The notes below the pieces were generated by a model that was not told where the DNA came from, did not search any database, and worked only from the letters and a program-made list of their open reading frames with translations. The translations under genes and the position numbers were made by a program. From contig CAWARM010000003.1 of the NCBI GenBank assembly GCA_963784425.1, forward strand, positions 1-64,000: a DNA stretch of 64,000 nt, in the 5' to 3' direction. This stretch comes from SHZL01 sp963784425. Its GTDB lineage: Bacteria > Pseudomonadota > Gammaproteobacteria > Xanthomonadales > SZUA-36. Below, in pieces: positions 50,214 through 59,179 of this stretch (within the stretch, counting starts at the first letter, position 1; every line of letters begins with the position of its first letter).

Positions 50214-51800
50214 ATGAACACATTCCGCACAATCCAATCCCTGCTGTGCGCAGTTCTGGCGCTGGGTGCAACCGCGCCGGTGCTGGCCAAGCCGGGCAAG
50301 CCCAACATCCTTGTGATCTGGGGTGATGATGTCGGCGTTGACAACATCAGCGCGTACAGCCGTGGCCTGATGGGTTACCACACGCCCAACATCGACCGTA
50401 TCGCAAGTGAGGGTGCGCTGTTTACCGACTCCTACGCGCAGCAAAGCTGCACAGCGGGCCGCGCGTCATTCATCATGGGCGAGCATCCCTTCCGCACCGG
50501 TCTGCTGACCATCGGCATGCCTGGTTCACCACAGGGCATCCCCGACTGGGCGCCGACCATTGCCGACCTGTTGAAACAGCAGGGCTACGTCAACGGCCAG
50601 TTTGGCAAGAACCACCTCGGCGACCGCGACTCACACCTGCCGACCGTACATGGCTTTGATGAATTCCTGGGCAACCTCTATCACCTCAATGCCGAGGAAG
50701 AGCCCGAAACCTACTACTACCCGAAGGATCCGGAATTCAGGGCGAAATTCGGTCCGCGCGGCGTGCTGCATACCTGGAGCGACGGTAAAGGCGGGCAAAA
50801 AATCGAAGATACCGGACCACTGACCCAGGCGCGCATGCCCACGGTCGACCAGGAAATCTTTGCGGCGGAACAGAAATTTGTCGCCAGCGCGGTGAAAGAC
50901 GATAAGCCGTTTTTTGTCTGGTTCAACACCACCCGCATGCACGTCTGGACCCACCTGCAGCCCTCGGCCGTGGGCCGCACAGGCATCGGCCTGTATCCCG
51001 ATGGCATGGTTGAGCACGACGACATGGTCGGCAAAGTGCTGCAGCAGCTTGACGACCTCGGCATTGCGGACAATACGATAGTGGTCTACGGCACCGACAA
51101 CGGCGCCGAGACCGGCACGTGGCCCGATGGCGGTACGACACCCTTCCATGGCGAAAAAGGCACCACCTGGGAAGGTGGCTTCCGCGTGCCGATGCTGGTG
51201 CGCTGGCCCGGCGTGATCAAGCCGGGCACGGTGATCAACGAGATTTTCTCGCAGGAAGACTGGCTGCCGACATTGCTGGCAGCCGCAGGCGAACCGAACA
51301 TCGTTGAAAAGGTGAAGAGCGGCTACAAAGCCAACGGCAAGAGCTGGAAGGCACACCTCGATGGCTATAACTTCCTGCCCTATTTCAAAGGCGAGGCCAA
51401 AAAAGGACCGCGCGAGGAAATCTTTTACTTCGGGCAAGGTGGCGAGCTGAACGCCATTCGCTGGAACGACTGGAAAGTGTCGTTTGCCATACAGGACGGC
51501 AACATTGCCACAGCAACCCGCGACGTCCCCGGCTGGCCTGAAATCGTCAACCTGCGGGCTGATCCCTACGAAAAAGCGCCGCGGGAATCCGGCCTGTATT
51601 TGCGCTGGTACGCGGACAACATCTGGCTGTTCGTGCCCGTGCAAGAGAAGCTCCAGGCTTTCCTGGCAACGCTGCCCGAGTACCCGTTCCAGCAGGGCAG
51701 CAGCCTGAACGCTGCCGGGATCAACTACAACTCGATAAAAGCCATGCAAGCCATGCAGCGGCTGAATCAGCTGGAGACACTGCAGTCACCGTCGAATTAG
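50214..51800 (+). CDS. Secreted arylsulfatase 2
   Basis: A 528-residue secreted sulfatase, paralogous to the product at 48004. It has a signal peptide (1-25, ending VLAKP), NILVIWGDDVG, Cys79 in SCTAGR at the same residue number as in sulfatase 1, GKNHLGDRDSHLPT, and TDNGAETGTWPDGGTTPFHGEK. The two differ in the middle: sulfatase 1 has an additional Cys-rich insert (about 180-225). They probably act on different sulfate esters. GTGAGG is about 10 bases before the ATG. Confidence 0.9.
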   Translation: MNTFRTIQSLLCAVLALGATAPVLAKPGKPNILVIWGDDVGVDNISAYSRGLMGYHTPNIDRIASEGALFTDSYAQQSCTAGRASFIMGEHPFRTGLLTIGMPGSPQGIPDWAPTIADLLKQQGYVNGQFGKNHLGDRDSHLPTVHGFDEFLGNLYHLNAEEEPETYYYPKDPEFRAKFGPRGVLHTWSDGKGGQKIEDTGPLTQARMPTVDQEIFAAEQKFVASAVKDDKPFFVWFNTTRMHVWTHLQPSAVGRTGIGLYPDGMVEHDDMVGKVLQQLDDLGIADNTIVVYGTDNGAETGTWPDGGTTPFHGEKGTTWEGGFRVPMLVRWPGVIKPGTVINEIFSQEDWLPTLLAAAGEPNIVEKVKSGYKANGKSWKAHLDGYNFLPYFKGEAKKGPREEIFYFGQGGELNAIRWNDWKVSFAIQDGNIATATRDVPGWPEIVNLRADPYEKAPRESGLYLRWYADNIWLFVPVQEKLQAFLATLPEYPFQQGSSLNAAGINYNSIKAMQAMQRLNQLETLQSPSN

Positions 51801-51860
51801 AAACGACGCGACGCACTGGTAAATGACCGCGAGTGCGTACTCACGGTCAAAGAAAGAGCG

Positions 51861-52163
51861 TCAAATGCCCGGCGGACCAAACGCGCTGGCGAGGAAAAGG
51901 CTGCCATTATCGGAAGAATCAAGGCGGATCTTCCTGACGGGTTCATACGCCGGGTCGTTGTACCAGGCCAGTGCAGCGGCTTCTGATGTGAACCTGAGCA
52001 CGACACAAACGCTGCGCGCCTCGCCTTCGAGTGCCTTGGCATTGTAGTCAGCGACCAGCACCTCCGCGCCATGTTTCTGTAGCAGCGGGACGACCCCCGG
52101 TGGGTAGGCTTGGTATGCAGTGTGGTCAACGATGTCGTAAATGGCGATAACGTATGCAGTCAC
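51861..52163 (-). CDS. DUF1330-family protein
   Basis: A 100-residue dimeric alpha-beta-barrel-like protein (YVIAIYDIVDHTAYQAYP; YNAKALEG; YNDPAYEPVRKIR), the DUF1330 pattern of uncharacterised monooxygenase-like ferredoxin-fold proteins. The start at 52163 gives the expected N-terminus. It is divergent from the membrane protein gene at 52295. Confidence 0.8.
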   Translation of the reverse strand: MTAYVIAIYDIVDHTAYQAYPPGVVPLLQKHGAEVLVADYNAKALEGEARSVCVVLRFTSEAAALAWYNDPAYEPVRKIRLDSSDNGSLFLASAFGPPGI

Positions 52164-52294
52164 TTCTTGCTCCTCAGTTTGAGCTCTTCAATGTGGGTGG
52201 CAAATCCTCGCACAGGAAGTGCGCTGCGACTGCCTCAAATCAGTATAAGCACAATGCCAGTGGCAGGCGATGGCGCGACCATAGAGCTCGCTAT

Positions 52295-52726
52295 ATGATT
52301 CGCCAGATGAACACCTTAGCCCCCATGCTCGTTGCCGCCAGTGCGGCCACCATTTTTACACTCGGCATCCTGCATCTTTTGTACACCGTCCGCGGTCCGA
52401 AACTACTTCCACGGGACCCTGATTTGCAGGTCCGCATGTCCGATGTGTCACCCGTGATCACGCGTGAAACCACGATGTGGAAGTGCTGGGTTGGATTCAA
52501 TGCCAGCCACAGCCTGGGCGCCATCCTGTTTGGCGCAGTGTTCGGTTATCTAGCGCTGTGGCACGGAGAAGTGCTCTTTCAGTCCGCTTACCTGCAGTTG
52601 CTGGGTTTGCTGACACTTTCCGGCTACGTGTACCTTGGGTATCGCTATTGGTTCAGCATTCCGTTTCGCGGCATCGTGCTGGCTACGATACTGTATATTC
52701 TTGCGCTGGGAGCCAACCTGTCCTGA
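52295..52726 (+). CDS. Small four-helix membrane protein of unknown function (LIC_13387-like)
   Basis: A 143-residue inner-membrane protein with four hydrophobic helices. Conserved-looking stretches are LHLLYTVRGPKLLPRDP, MSDVSPVITRETTMWKCWVGFNASHSLGAILFG and YRYWFSIPFRG. They resemble an uncharacterised bacterial family that I know only as LIC_13387-like. The ATG at 52295 and a Met at 52307 are the candidates; the frame is open to 52154. Confidence 0.6.
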   Translation: MIRQMNTLAPMLVAASAATIFTLGILHLLYTVRGPKLLPRDPDLQVRMSDVSPVITRETTMWKCWVGFNASHSLGAILFGAVFGYLALWHGEVLFQSAYLQLLGLLTLSGYVYLGYRYWFSIPFRGIVLATILYILALGANLS

Positions 52727-52847
52727 AGCTAACCTGCTGTCAGAGGGACATTTTCTGACAAAACCTCCCACCTTTTTCCGCTAGTCCAGCACCGGTCCGA
52801 AGGGCATTCTGGCATGAACTCGCCGGAATATCTTTTTTCGCTATATT

Positions 52848-53114
52848 TTGACTAATACAAAACATAATATTAGACTGAGCAAAACGTCCATGAAGTATTT
52901 GGCCCGGCTTCCGCCCCCGTCCGCGCGCCACCTGCTGCAAGCGATCGAAGACGTTGCAAATGGCGTGATGAGTGCGTCACGGGTGAGAAAGCTTGAAGGC
53001 CGGACCGAATCGCGACTGCGCGTTGGCAAGCATCGGGTCATCTACGAGTGGTGCGATCGTGGCGCGACTCTACTGGTATTGAAAATCGGACCACGAGGGG
53101 ATGTGTATAAATGA
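52848..53114 (+). CDS. RelE/ParE-family toxin
   Basis: An 88-residue ribosome- or gyrase-targeting toxin fold. Strand 1 (HNIRLSKTSMKYLARL) and the C-terminal strands (KLEGRTESRLRVGKHRVIYEW and LLVLKIGPRGDVYK) are typical of RelE, including the Arg in RLRVGKHRVIY and the final basic/Tyr tail. No ATG gives the full domain: the frame starts at a TTG (52848), and the next ATG (52890) would lose strand 1. The stop overlaps the antitoxin start as ATGA, the classic toxin-first order of HigBA/RelBE variants. Confidence 0.85.
   Translation: MTNTKHNIRLSKTSMKYLARLPPPSARHLLQAIEDVANGVMSASRVRKLEGRTESRLRVGKHRVIYEWCDRGATLLVLKIGPRGDVYK
52852..52873 (+). promoter_or_regulatory. Palindrome at the toxin start, possible operator
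   Basis: CTAATA (52852-52857) and TATTAG (52868-52873) form an inverted repeat with a 10-bp gap in an AT-rich tract. The antitoxin's HTH could bind here, as toxin-antitoxin complexes do. With the TTG start it would lie inside the coding region, which argues for leaderless or alternative initiation. Confidence 0.35.
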
Positions 53115-53479
53115 GCGTCCAGGTAATCGAGAAAGAGGGAAAGCCGCTGTATGCTGTGATTCCTTACGAGGACTACGAGTCGTTACTGTTCGCTGCGCGC
53201 AAGGCGGGGGAAGATGAGGATTTGGATGCAATCCGTGCTGCCGTTGACGCCGGTGAGGAAACCTATCCACTGGAGTTCGTCGAAAAGCTGATCGAAACGG
53301 ACTCAAAGCTCAGGGAATGGCGCAAGTACCGCGGCATGACGCAGGTTCAATTGGCGGAAAAGGCTTCCATCAGCCAAGGTGCGATAGCGACCATTGAACG
53401 GGGCAAACGAACACCAAACATGGATACCGCACGGCGCCTGGCGTTGACGCTGCAGTGCGATATTGACGATCTCTTTTAG
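53111..53479 (+). CDS. XRE-family HTH antitoxin
   Basis: A 122-residue protein. The N-terminal part (KPLYAVIPYEDYESLLFAARKAGEDEDL) resembles the region that wraps the toxin, and the C-terminal Xre helix-turn-helix (WRKYRGMTQVQLAEKASISQGAIATIERGKRTPN) is at about residues 70-105. It would neutralise the preceding toxin and repress their operon. A four-base overlap with the toxin shows co-translation. Confidence 0.88.
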   Translation: MSVQVIEKEGKPLYAVIPYEDYESLLFAARKAGEDEDLDAIRAAVDAGEETYPLEFVEKLIETDSKLREWRKYRGMTQVQLAEKASISQGAIATIERGKRTPNMDTARRLALTLQCDIDDLF

Positions 53480-53555
53480 TCATTCCGGCTACGGTCCCGA
53501 ATACTCTATCTCTCCTCGCAGGCATTTTGCCTCGATCAGCTGTAGGTAAACTGGC

Positions 53556-54740
53556 TCACGCACTTTCCTCCGGATCCGACGCAACGTCGCTGAACAGCGC
53601 GATGTATGGTGCATAGCGGAAGCGCCGGTTACGCGCATAGCCTGTCATCTCGCTGAGCACACCTAGGCCAACCAGTCTGGCTACCAGACCGTTGGCTGCT
53701 GCGTAGGTTGTGCCTGTCATGGCTTTGATGTCGTTGACACCGACAATCGGGCGATCGAACAGCGATTCCAAAACTTTGTGCCCGTTGCCAGCCGCACGGC
53801 CAAGCTGTTCGGTGATCGCGGCACGGTGCTGTTCGCGTAGATGTAGGATACGTCTCGCGGTTTCCGCCGCCTCACCTGCTACCTCGACCACACCGCGTAG
53901 AAAGAACGCAAGCCAGGCCTCCCATGCGCCCCGATCTCGCGCTTCCTGTAGATGCTCGTAATAAGCCTGACGATGTCGTTTGAAATAATGAGACAGGTAT
54001 AACACCGGCTTGTGCAGCACGCCGCGTTCGGTGAGCAAGAACGTGATGAGGAGCCGACCTACACGGCCATTGCCGTCCAGGAACGGGTGAATGGTCTCGA
54101 ATTGCACATGCGCCAGCGCGATTTTGATCAGCGGCGGCAAGTCATCCTGTTGATGGAGAAACTTCTCGAGTTCACCCATCACCTCCGGCACTGCGTGGGG
54201 CGGCGGTGGTACAAACGTCGCCGTGTTGAGCGTGCACCCCGGCGGGCCGATCCAATTTTGGCTGGTGCGCAGTTCACCAGGCTGAAGCCGGCCACCCCGT
54301 ACACCGCGCATCAGTTCGGCGTGAATTTCCCGGATCAGCCGCACGGAAATTGGCAGCTCGGCAAGCCGGGTCAGCCCGTGGTTCATCGCCCGCACGTAGT
54401 TAATCACCTCGTCGACGTCACGCGGCAGATTCCGGTCGAACAACTGCGCTTCGGCGGCCAGCAGGTCCTGCAGCGAGCTCTGCGTGCCTTCTATCTGGCT
54501 GGAGAGCACTGCTTCTTTGCGCACATACATGAACACGAAGAGGTCCGGGTTCGGCAGCGTCAGGACCGAGCCGTCAAGCCGCCCAAGCGCGCGATCCGCC
54601 TGCGACAGCAGACGTGCCAGCTCACCACCGAGGTCGAGCGGCGGATTCGGCGGCAACGGCGCCGGCATGAAGGTACGGTACCCTGTTGGCTGCCTGACAT
54701 AGTGTCCCGCGCGGGTTGAGTTTGCGCCTACCCCTGCCAT
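53556..54740 (-). CDS. Fic-family adenylyltransferase-like protein with C-terminal winged helix
   Basis: A 394-residue protein of the DUF4172/Fic-N plus Fic layout. The AMPylation motif HPFLDGNGRVGR is at residues 218-229. An inhibitory helix (SSQIEG, residues 80-85) lies before the Fic domain, as in class II Fic proteins, so the enzyme is auto-inhibited. The C-terminal part (about 310-380) is a winged-helix domain (VGVNDIKAMTGTTYAAANGLVARLVGLGVLSEMTG), which suggests DNA binding. The start is the ATG at 54740, 34 bp after the predicted TSS. It lies convergent to and just after the toxin-antitoxin pair; a functional link is not shown. Confidence 0.88.
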   Translation of the reverse strand: MAGVGANSTRAGHYVRQPTGYRTFMPAPLPPNPPLDLGGELARLLSQADRALGRLDGSVLTLPNPDLFVFMYVRKEAVLSSQIEGTQSSLQDLLAAEAQLFDRNLPRDVDEVINYVRAMNHGLTRLAELPISVRLIREIHAELMRGVRGGRLQPGELRTSQNWIGPPGCTLNTATFVPPPPHAVPEVMGELEKFLHQQDDLPPLIKIALAHVQFETIHPFLDGNGRVGRLLITFLLTERGVLHKPVLYLSHYFKRHRQAYYEHLQEARDRGAWEAWLAFFLRGVVEVAGEAAETARRILHLREQHRAAITEQLGRAAGNGHKVLESLFDRPIVGVNDIKAMTGTTYAAANGLVARLVGLGVLSEMTGYARNRRFRYAPYIALFSDVASDPEESA

Positions 54741-54780
54741 GATGATGGCTCCCTAGCATATGAACCGAAAAGCGATCCAT

Positions 54781-54823
54781 ATAATAGACTGCCTTTAATA
54801 TGGAGACAATAGACCGTCCTTAT
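54781..54823 (-). promoter_or_regulatory. Fic gene promoter with overlapping direct repeats
   Basis: On the minus strand, TTGTCT (complement 54804-54809) and TATTAT (complement 54781-54786) are 17 bp apart, a good sigma-70 promoter. Two direct repeats with a GTCTATT core, 25 bp apart, overlap the -35 and -10. They read AATAGACTGCCTT (54783-54795) and AATAGACCGTCCTT (54808-54821) on the plus strand. The winged helix of Fic may repress its own promoter here. Confidence 0.55.
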
Positions 54824-54909
54824 TTTAGTTTCGCAACAATGCGGCCTGATGCACCGAGGCAATTTGACGATCTCTTCGGCCACTGGAAATAGTTCCTTGC
54901 TTACCCTGT

Positions 54910-55635
54910 ATGATGGGCTCCATGGTCACTGAAGACTCCACCGGCGGGCCCATGCCTGCCCTGCCCCTGCCTCAATTGCGCTATCGCTACCAAACACTTG
55001 ATTTGGGCGGCACTGCTATCCATGTTCGTACCCTGTGGGACCAGCAACAGTTTTCCGATACCGCAGGGGCTGCTGCCCGGCTGGGAATTTCTTCGGCTGC
55101 GTGGCCCTTGTTCGGGCTGATCTGGGCCTCGGGGGAAGTGCTGGCGCGATTGATGGTGACGCAGGACGTTGCCGGCAAGCGCATCCTGGAAGTCGGTTGC
55201 GGCATTGGACTGGCCAGCCTGGTGCTTAACCAGCGCATGGCCGACATCACCGCGACCGACATCCATCCCGAGGCGGGGGAGTTCATCCTGGAAAACACCC
55301 GCATCAACCAGGATCGCCCCATTCCCTTCGTGCGCACCGGTTGGTCTGATGCCATTAGTGAGCTCGGCAGATTCGACCTGATCATAGGCAGCGACCTGCT
55401 GTATGAGCGTGACCACGTAATCCCGCTGGCCGACTTTATCCATCAGCACGCCGGCGAGAATTGCGAGGTAATACTGATTGATCCCGGCCGGGGTCACCAT
55501 GCGCCCTTCAGCAAGAAAATGGTGAGCCTGGGCTACTCACACAGCCAGGAACGACCGGTATACTCAGGCGATGTGCAATCGATGCCGCGCGGCCAGGTAT
55601 TGCATTACCACCGCAGTCCCACCAGTTACAATTGA
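54910..55635 (+). CDS. Class I SAM-dependent methyltransferase
   Basis: A 241-residue Rossmann-fold methyltransferase. Motif I ILEVGCGIGLASLVL is at about residues 93-107, then TATDIHPEAGEFILENT and FDLIIGSDLLYERDHV. The last block resembles the FAM86/METTL21 lysine-methyltransferase group (PF10294), so the target may be a protein. ATG 54910 is the first of several possible starts. It is a single gene upstream of the beta-oxidation operon. Confidence 0.7.
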   Translation: MMGSMVTEDSTGGPMPALPLPQLRYRYQTLDLGGTAIHVRTLWDQQQFSDTAGAAARLGISSAAWPLFGLIWASGEVLARLMVTQDVAGKRILEVGCGIGLASLVLNQRMADITATDIHPEAGEFILENTRINQDRPIPFVRTGWSDAISELGRFDLIIGSDLLYERDHVIPLADFIHQHAGENCEVILIDPGRGHHAPFSKKMVSLGYSHSQERPVYSGDVQSMPRGQVLHYHRSPTSYN

Positions 55636-55746
55636 CGGCTGAACGATCAGACTGCCAAACTGGCAGATTGCCATATTGCCAGACTACCCAATTGCAAGAC
55701 CAGATAACTAACCATGGGCCCGGGTTCGGGCTTTTCGAGGATGACC

Positions 55747-56955
55747 ATGACTGAAGCATTCATTTACGATCACGTCCGCTCACCGCGCGGGCGCGGCAAG
55801 ACTAACGGCTCATTGCACGCCATCACGCCGATGGATCTGTGCAGCCAGGTGCTGGCCAGCCTGCGCGACCGCAATGAACTGGACACGCGCCTGCTGGACG
55901 ACGTGATTTTCGGCTGCGTAACGCCGGTGGGAGAACAGGGTGCGGACATTGCGCGTGTTGCGGCATTGAATGCCGACTACGCCCAAACCGTGCCGGGCAA
56001 GCAACTCAACCGGTTTTGCGCCTCGGGACTCGAGGCTGTCAATACCGCGGCGGCGCAAGTCATGTCGGGCCAGTCCGATGCCGCCATTGGCGGCGGCGTG
56101 GAATGCATGTCGCGCGTGCCCATGGGGACCGACGGAGGCGCAATGGCCACCGACCCGCAAACCGCCTACAAGGTGTATTTCGTGCCACAGGGCATAGGCG
56201 CCGACCTGATTGCCACCAAGTACGGATTCTCGCGCACGGATCTCGATGCCTACGCACTGGAAAGCCAGGTGCGCGCCGCCCACGCATGGAACAAGGGTTA
56301 TTTCGGAAAATCCATACTGCCCATCAGCAATCACATCGGCGAAATCGTGCTTGATAAGGATGAGCACATGCGCCCCGACTCCAGCATGGAAAGCCTCGCC
56401 AGCCTCAAGCCGGCGTTCACCATTCCCGGCGACCAGGGAGGGTTTGATGCCGTGGCCTTGCAGCGTTATCCCGAGGTGGAGTTCATTGACCACCGCCACA
56501 CCGCAGCCAATTCCAGCGGCATCGTCGATGGCGCGGCCGCCATATTGGTCGCCAATGCCAAAACAGGCAAAAAAATGGGTCTGAAGCCGCGCGCCCGCAT
56601 CCGCGCGTTTGCCTCCATCGGCAGCGAGCCCACCATCATGCTGACCGGCCCGGCGCCAGCTACCGAAAAAGTGCTGAAACGGGCACGCATGAGCACCTCC
56701 GACATCGACCTGTTCGAGCTCAACGAAGCGTTTGCTGCGGTGGTGCTGCGCTACATGCAGCAACTGAACATTCCCCACGACAAGATCAACGTGAATGGTG
56801 GCGCCATTGCCATGGGTCACCCGCTGGGCGCAACCGGCGCAATGATCCTCGGCACCGTGCTCGATGAACTCGAACGGCGCAACCTGGGCACGGCTCTCGT
56901 TACCCTGTGCATCGGCGCAGGCATGGGCACCGCCACCATTATCGAACGCGTCTGA
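55747..56955 (+). CDS. Acetyl-CoA C-acyltransferase (thiolase)
   Basis: A 402-residue thiolase catalysing the last step of beta-oxidation. The acyl-accepting Cys91 is in NRFCASGLEAVN; the catalytic His is in GGAIAMGHPLGATGAM and the second Cys in CIGAGMGT. I chose the ATG at 55747, with GAGG 7 bases upstream; the frame is open to 55714. It is the first gene of the operon thiolase, FadB-like, acyl-CoA dehydrogenase, CoA transferase. In E. coli the order is fadB then fadA; here the thiolase comes first. Confidence 0.92.
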   Translation: MTEAFIYDHVRSPRGRGKTNGSLHAITPMDLCSQVLASLRDRNELDTRLLDDVIFGCVTPVGEQGADIARVAALNADYAQTVPGKQLNRFCASGLEAVNTAAAQVMSGQSDAAIGGGVECMSRVPMGTDGGAMATDPQTAYKVYFVPQGIGADLIATKYGFSRTDLDAYALESQVRAAHAWNKGYFGKSILPISNHIGEIVLDKDEHMRPDSSMESLASLKPAFTIPGDQGGFDAVALQRYPEVEFIDHRHTAANSSGIVDGAAAILVANAKTGKKMGLKPRARIRAFASIGSEPTIMLTGPAPATEKVLKRARMSTSDIDLFELNEAFAAVVLRYMQQLNIPHDKINVNGGAIAMGHPLGATGAMILGTVLDELERRNLGTALVTLCIGAGMGTATIIERV

Positions 56956-56996
56956 TCGCGTTCCATACCGCACAAGACCACAGAGACATAGAGCAC

Positions 56997-59153
56997 ATGA
57001 ACCATACCCCCACGACCAGCACAATCAAATACTCCGTTGACAGCGATGGCGTGGCCATCCTGGCCATAGACCTGCCCGGTAAATCCATGAATGTTCTCAC
57101 CCCGGAACTGATGGATGACCTCGAGACCCTGGTCAAGCGCGTCGCCGCTGACCCGGCAGTGAAAGGCGCCGTCATCACGTCCGCCAAGAAAGCATTCATT
57201 GCCGGCGCTGATATCAAGGACATGGTCACCGCCTATGATCGCGGCGTGACCGTGAAAGAGGCATTTGCATTCAGCAATCAGCTCAATCGCCGTTTCCGCG
57301 CCATGGAGACCTGTGGCAAACCCATTGCTGTTGCCATGAACGGCCTTGCGCTGGGCGGCGGCCTGGAAGTGTGCCTTGCCTGCCACTACCGCGTGATGAC
57401 GGATGACCCGCGCGCCGTGGTCGGTTTCCCCGAAGTGAATATTGGCCTCCTGCCTGGCGCCGGTGGAACGCAGCGACTACCCCGGCTCATTGGCGTAGCC
57501 GAAGCTTTGCCTCTGATCCTGCAAGCCAAAAACGTGAATTCGCAGAAAGCACTGGAGCTCGGCATCGTGCATGAACTGGCCCCGGCAGACCAGGTGCTGG
57601 AGCGGGCCAGGAAATGGGTGCTTGAAAAAGGTGATCCGGTTCAACCCTGGGACAAGAAAGACTTCAAGCTGCCTGGTGGCGCCGGCGCAATGACACCCCG
57701 GAACGCCCAGAACTACACGGTCAGCACGTCCCTGGTCGCGGGCAAGACCCAGCACAACTACCCGGCCCCGATTGCCGCCCTCTCAGCCATTTACGAGGGC
57801 TGCATCACACCGATCGACGCGGGCCTGAACATCGAATCGCAGTACTTTGCCACGCTGCTGGCGGGGCCGGTAGCACGCAACATGATGCGTACCCTGTTCG
57901 TCAACAAAGGTGCGGCGGACAAGCTCAGCCGGCGTCCCGAGGGCATCGAAAAATCGTCAGTGAAAAAGCTCGGCATACTCGGCGCCGGCATGATGGGCGC
58001 AGGTATTGCCTATGTATCGGCCAAGTCCGGCATGCAGGTGGTGCTGCTCGATTCCGACCTGGGCAAGGCCGAACACGGCAAGGCATATTCAACCGGCTTG
58101 CTGGACAAGGACATCGCGCGCGGGTATTCCACCGAAGCAAAGAAACAGGCGCTGCTCGGCCTGATAACGCCAACGGCTGATTACGCTGCGCTTGCAGGCT
58201 GTGATCTGGTCATTGAAGCGGTGTTTGAGAACGTCGACATCAAGGCCGACGTTACGCGCAAGACCGAGGCCGTCGTGGCTGCGACCACCATCTTTGCCAG
58301 CAATACCTCGACCCTGCCGATCACCGGCCTGGCTACGGCTTCGAAGCGACCCAAGAGCTTTATTGGCCTGCATTTCTTCTCGCCGGTGGACAAGATGCCG
58401 CTGGTGGAAGTCATAGTCGGCAAGAAAACTTCCAACGAAGCCATTGCCCGCAGCCTGGACTACGTCCAGCAGATCGGCAAGACCCCGATCGTGGTCAACG
58501 ACAGCCGCGGCTTTTTCACCAGCCGGGTATTTAGCACCTACACCAGCGAAGGAATTCGCATGCTGGCCGAGGGCATCAACCCGGCCCTGGTCGAGAACGC
58601 GGCGAAAATGGTGGGCTTGCCTGTTGGGCCTCTTGCAGTTACTGATGAAGTGACCATCGAACTTGCCTGGAAGATCGGCAAGGCAACGGCCGAAGCTCTG
58701 GGAAAAGCATACCCCTCCGACCCGGCAGAGCAGGTCATTGCAGCCATGGTGGAACTTGGGCGCAAGGGCAAACGCTACGGCGCCGGCTTCTACGACTACC
58801 CGGCAGACGGGAAGAAACAGCTCTGGGCCGGGCTGGCGCAGCACTTCCCGCTGAGCGAACAGCAACCGGATGTCGCTGCAGTAAAGGAACGGCTGTTGTA
58901 TATCGAGGCGCTGGAATCGGCGCGCTGTTTTGAGGAGAAAGTGATAACCCATCCTGCCGATGCCGACGTCGGCTCCATCTTTGGCATTGGCTTCCCGGCC
59001 TGGACCGGGGGCGTCCTGTCCTTCATCGACACCATCGGTATCGGCCCGTTTGTCAAAAACTGCGACCGTTTGGCCAAAGCCCATGGCGAGCGCTTCAAGG
59101 TGTCGCGCTGGTTGCGCGCTCGGGCCAAAAACAACCAGCCTTTCTATTCCTGA
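56997..59153 (+). CDS. Bifunctional enoyl-CoA hydratase / 3-hydroxyacyl-CoA dehydrogenase (FadB/FadJ-like)
   Basis: A 718-residue multifunctional beta-oxidation protein. The hydratase half (about 1-190) has the glutamates in GLALGGGLEVCLA and FPEVNIGLLPGAGGTQRLPR. The dehydrogenase half has the NAD-binding ILGAGMMGAGIAYVSAKSG (about 324) and the catalytic His in GLHFFSPVDKMPLVEVI (about 457), followed by two C-terminal helical domains. ATG 56997 follows the thiolase stop by 41 bp. The partner is most likely the thiolase product. Confidence 0.93.
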   Translation: MNHTPTTSTIKYSVDSDGVAILAIDLPGKSMNVLTPELMDDLETLVKRVAADPAVKGAVITSAKKAFIAGADIKDMVTAYDRGVTVKEAFAFSNQLNRRFRAMETCGKPIAVAMNGLALGGGLEVCLACHYRVMTDDPRAVVGFPEVNIGLLPGAGGTQRLPRLIGVAEALPLILQAKNVNSQKALELGIVHELAPADQVLERARKWVLEKGDPVQPWDKKDFKLPGGAGAMTPRNAQNYTVSTSLVAGKTQHNYPAPIAALSAIYEGCITPIDAGLNIESQYFATLLAGPVARNMMRTLFVNKGAADKLSRRPEGIEKSSVKKLGILGAGMMGAGIAYVSAKSGMQVVLLDSDLGKAEHGKAYSTGLLDKDIARGYSTEAKKQALLGLITPTADYAALAGCDLVIEAVFENVDIKADVTRKTEAVVAATTIFASNTSTLPITGLATASKRPKSFIGLHFFSPVDKMPLVEVIVGKKTSNEAIARSLDYVQQIGKTPIVVNDSRGFFTSRVFSTYTSEGIRMLAEGINPALVENAAKMVGLPVGPLAVTDEVTIELAWKIGKATAEALGKAYPSDPAEQVIAAMVELGRKGKRYGAGFYDYPADGKKQLWAGLAQHFPLSEQQPDVAAVKERLLYIEALESARCFEEKVITHPADADVGSIFGIGFPAWTGGVLSFIDTIGIGPFVKNCDRLAKAHGERFKVSRWLRARAKNNQPFYS

Positions 59154-59179
59154 AACCCTCGCGGTACAAGGCTGAAGGT

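Noticed and set aside
55810..57024. 404-codon minus-strand open frame opposite the thiolase
   Set aside because: GC-rich codon bias opens this frame; it has no ribosome site and no recognisable fold, whereas the plus strand encodes a complete thiolase.
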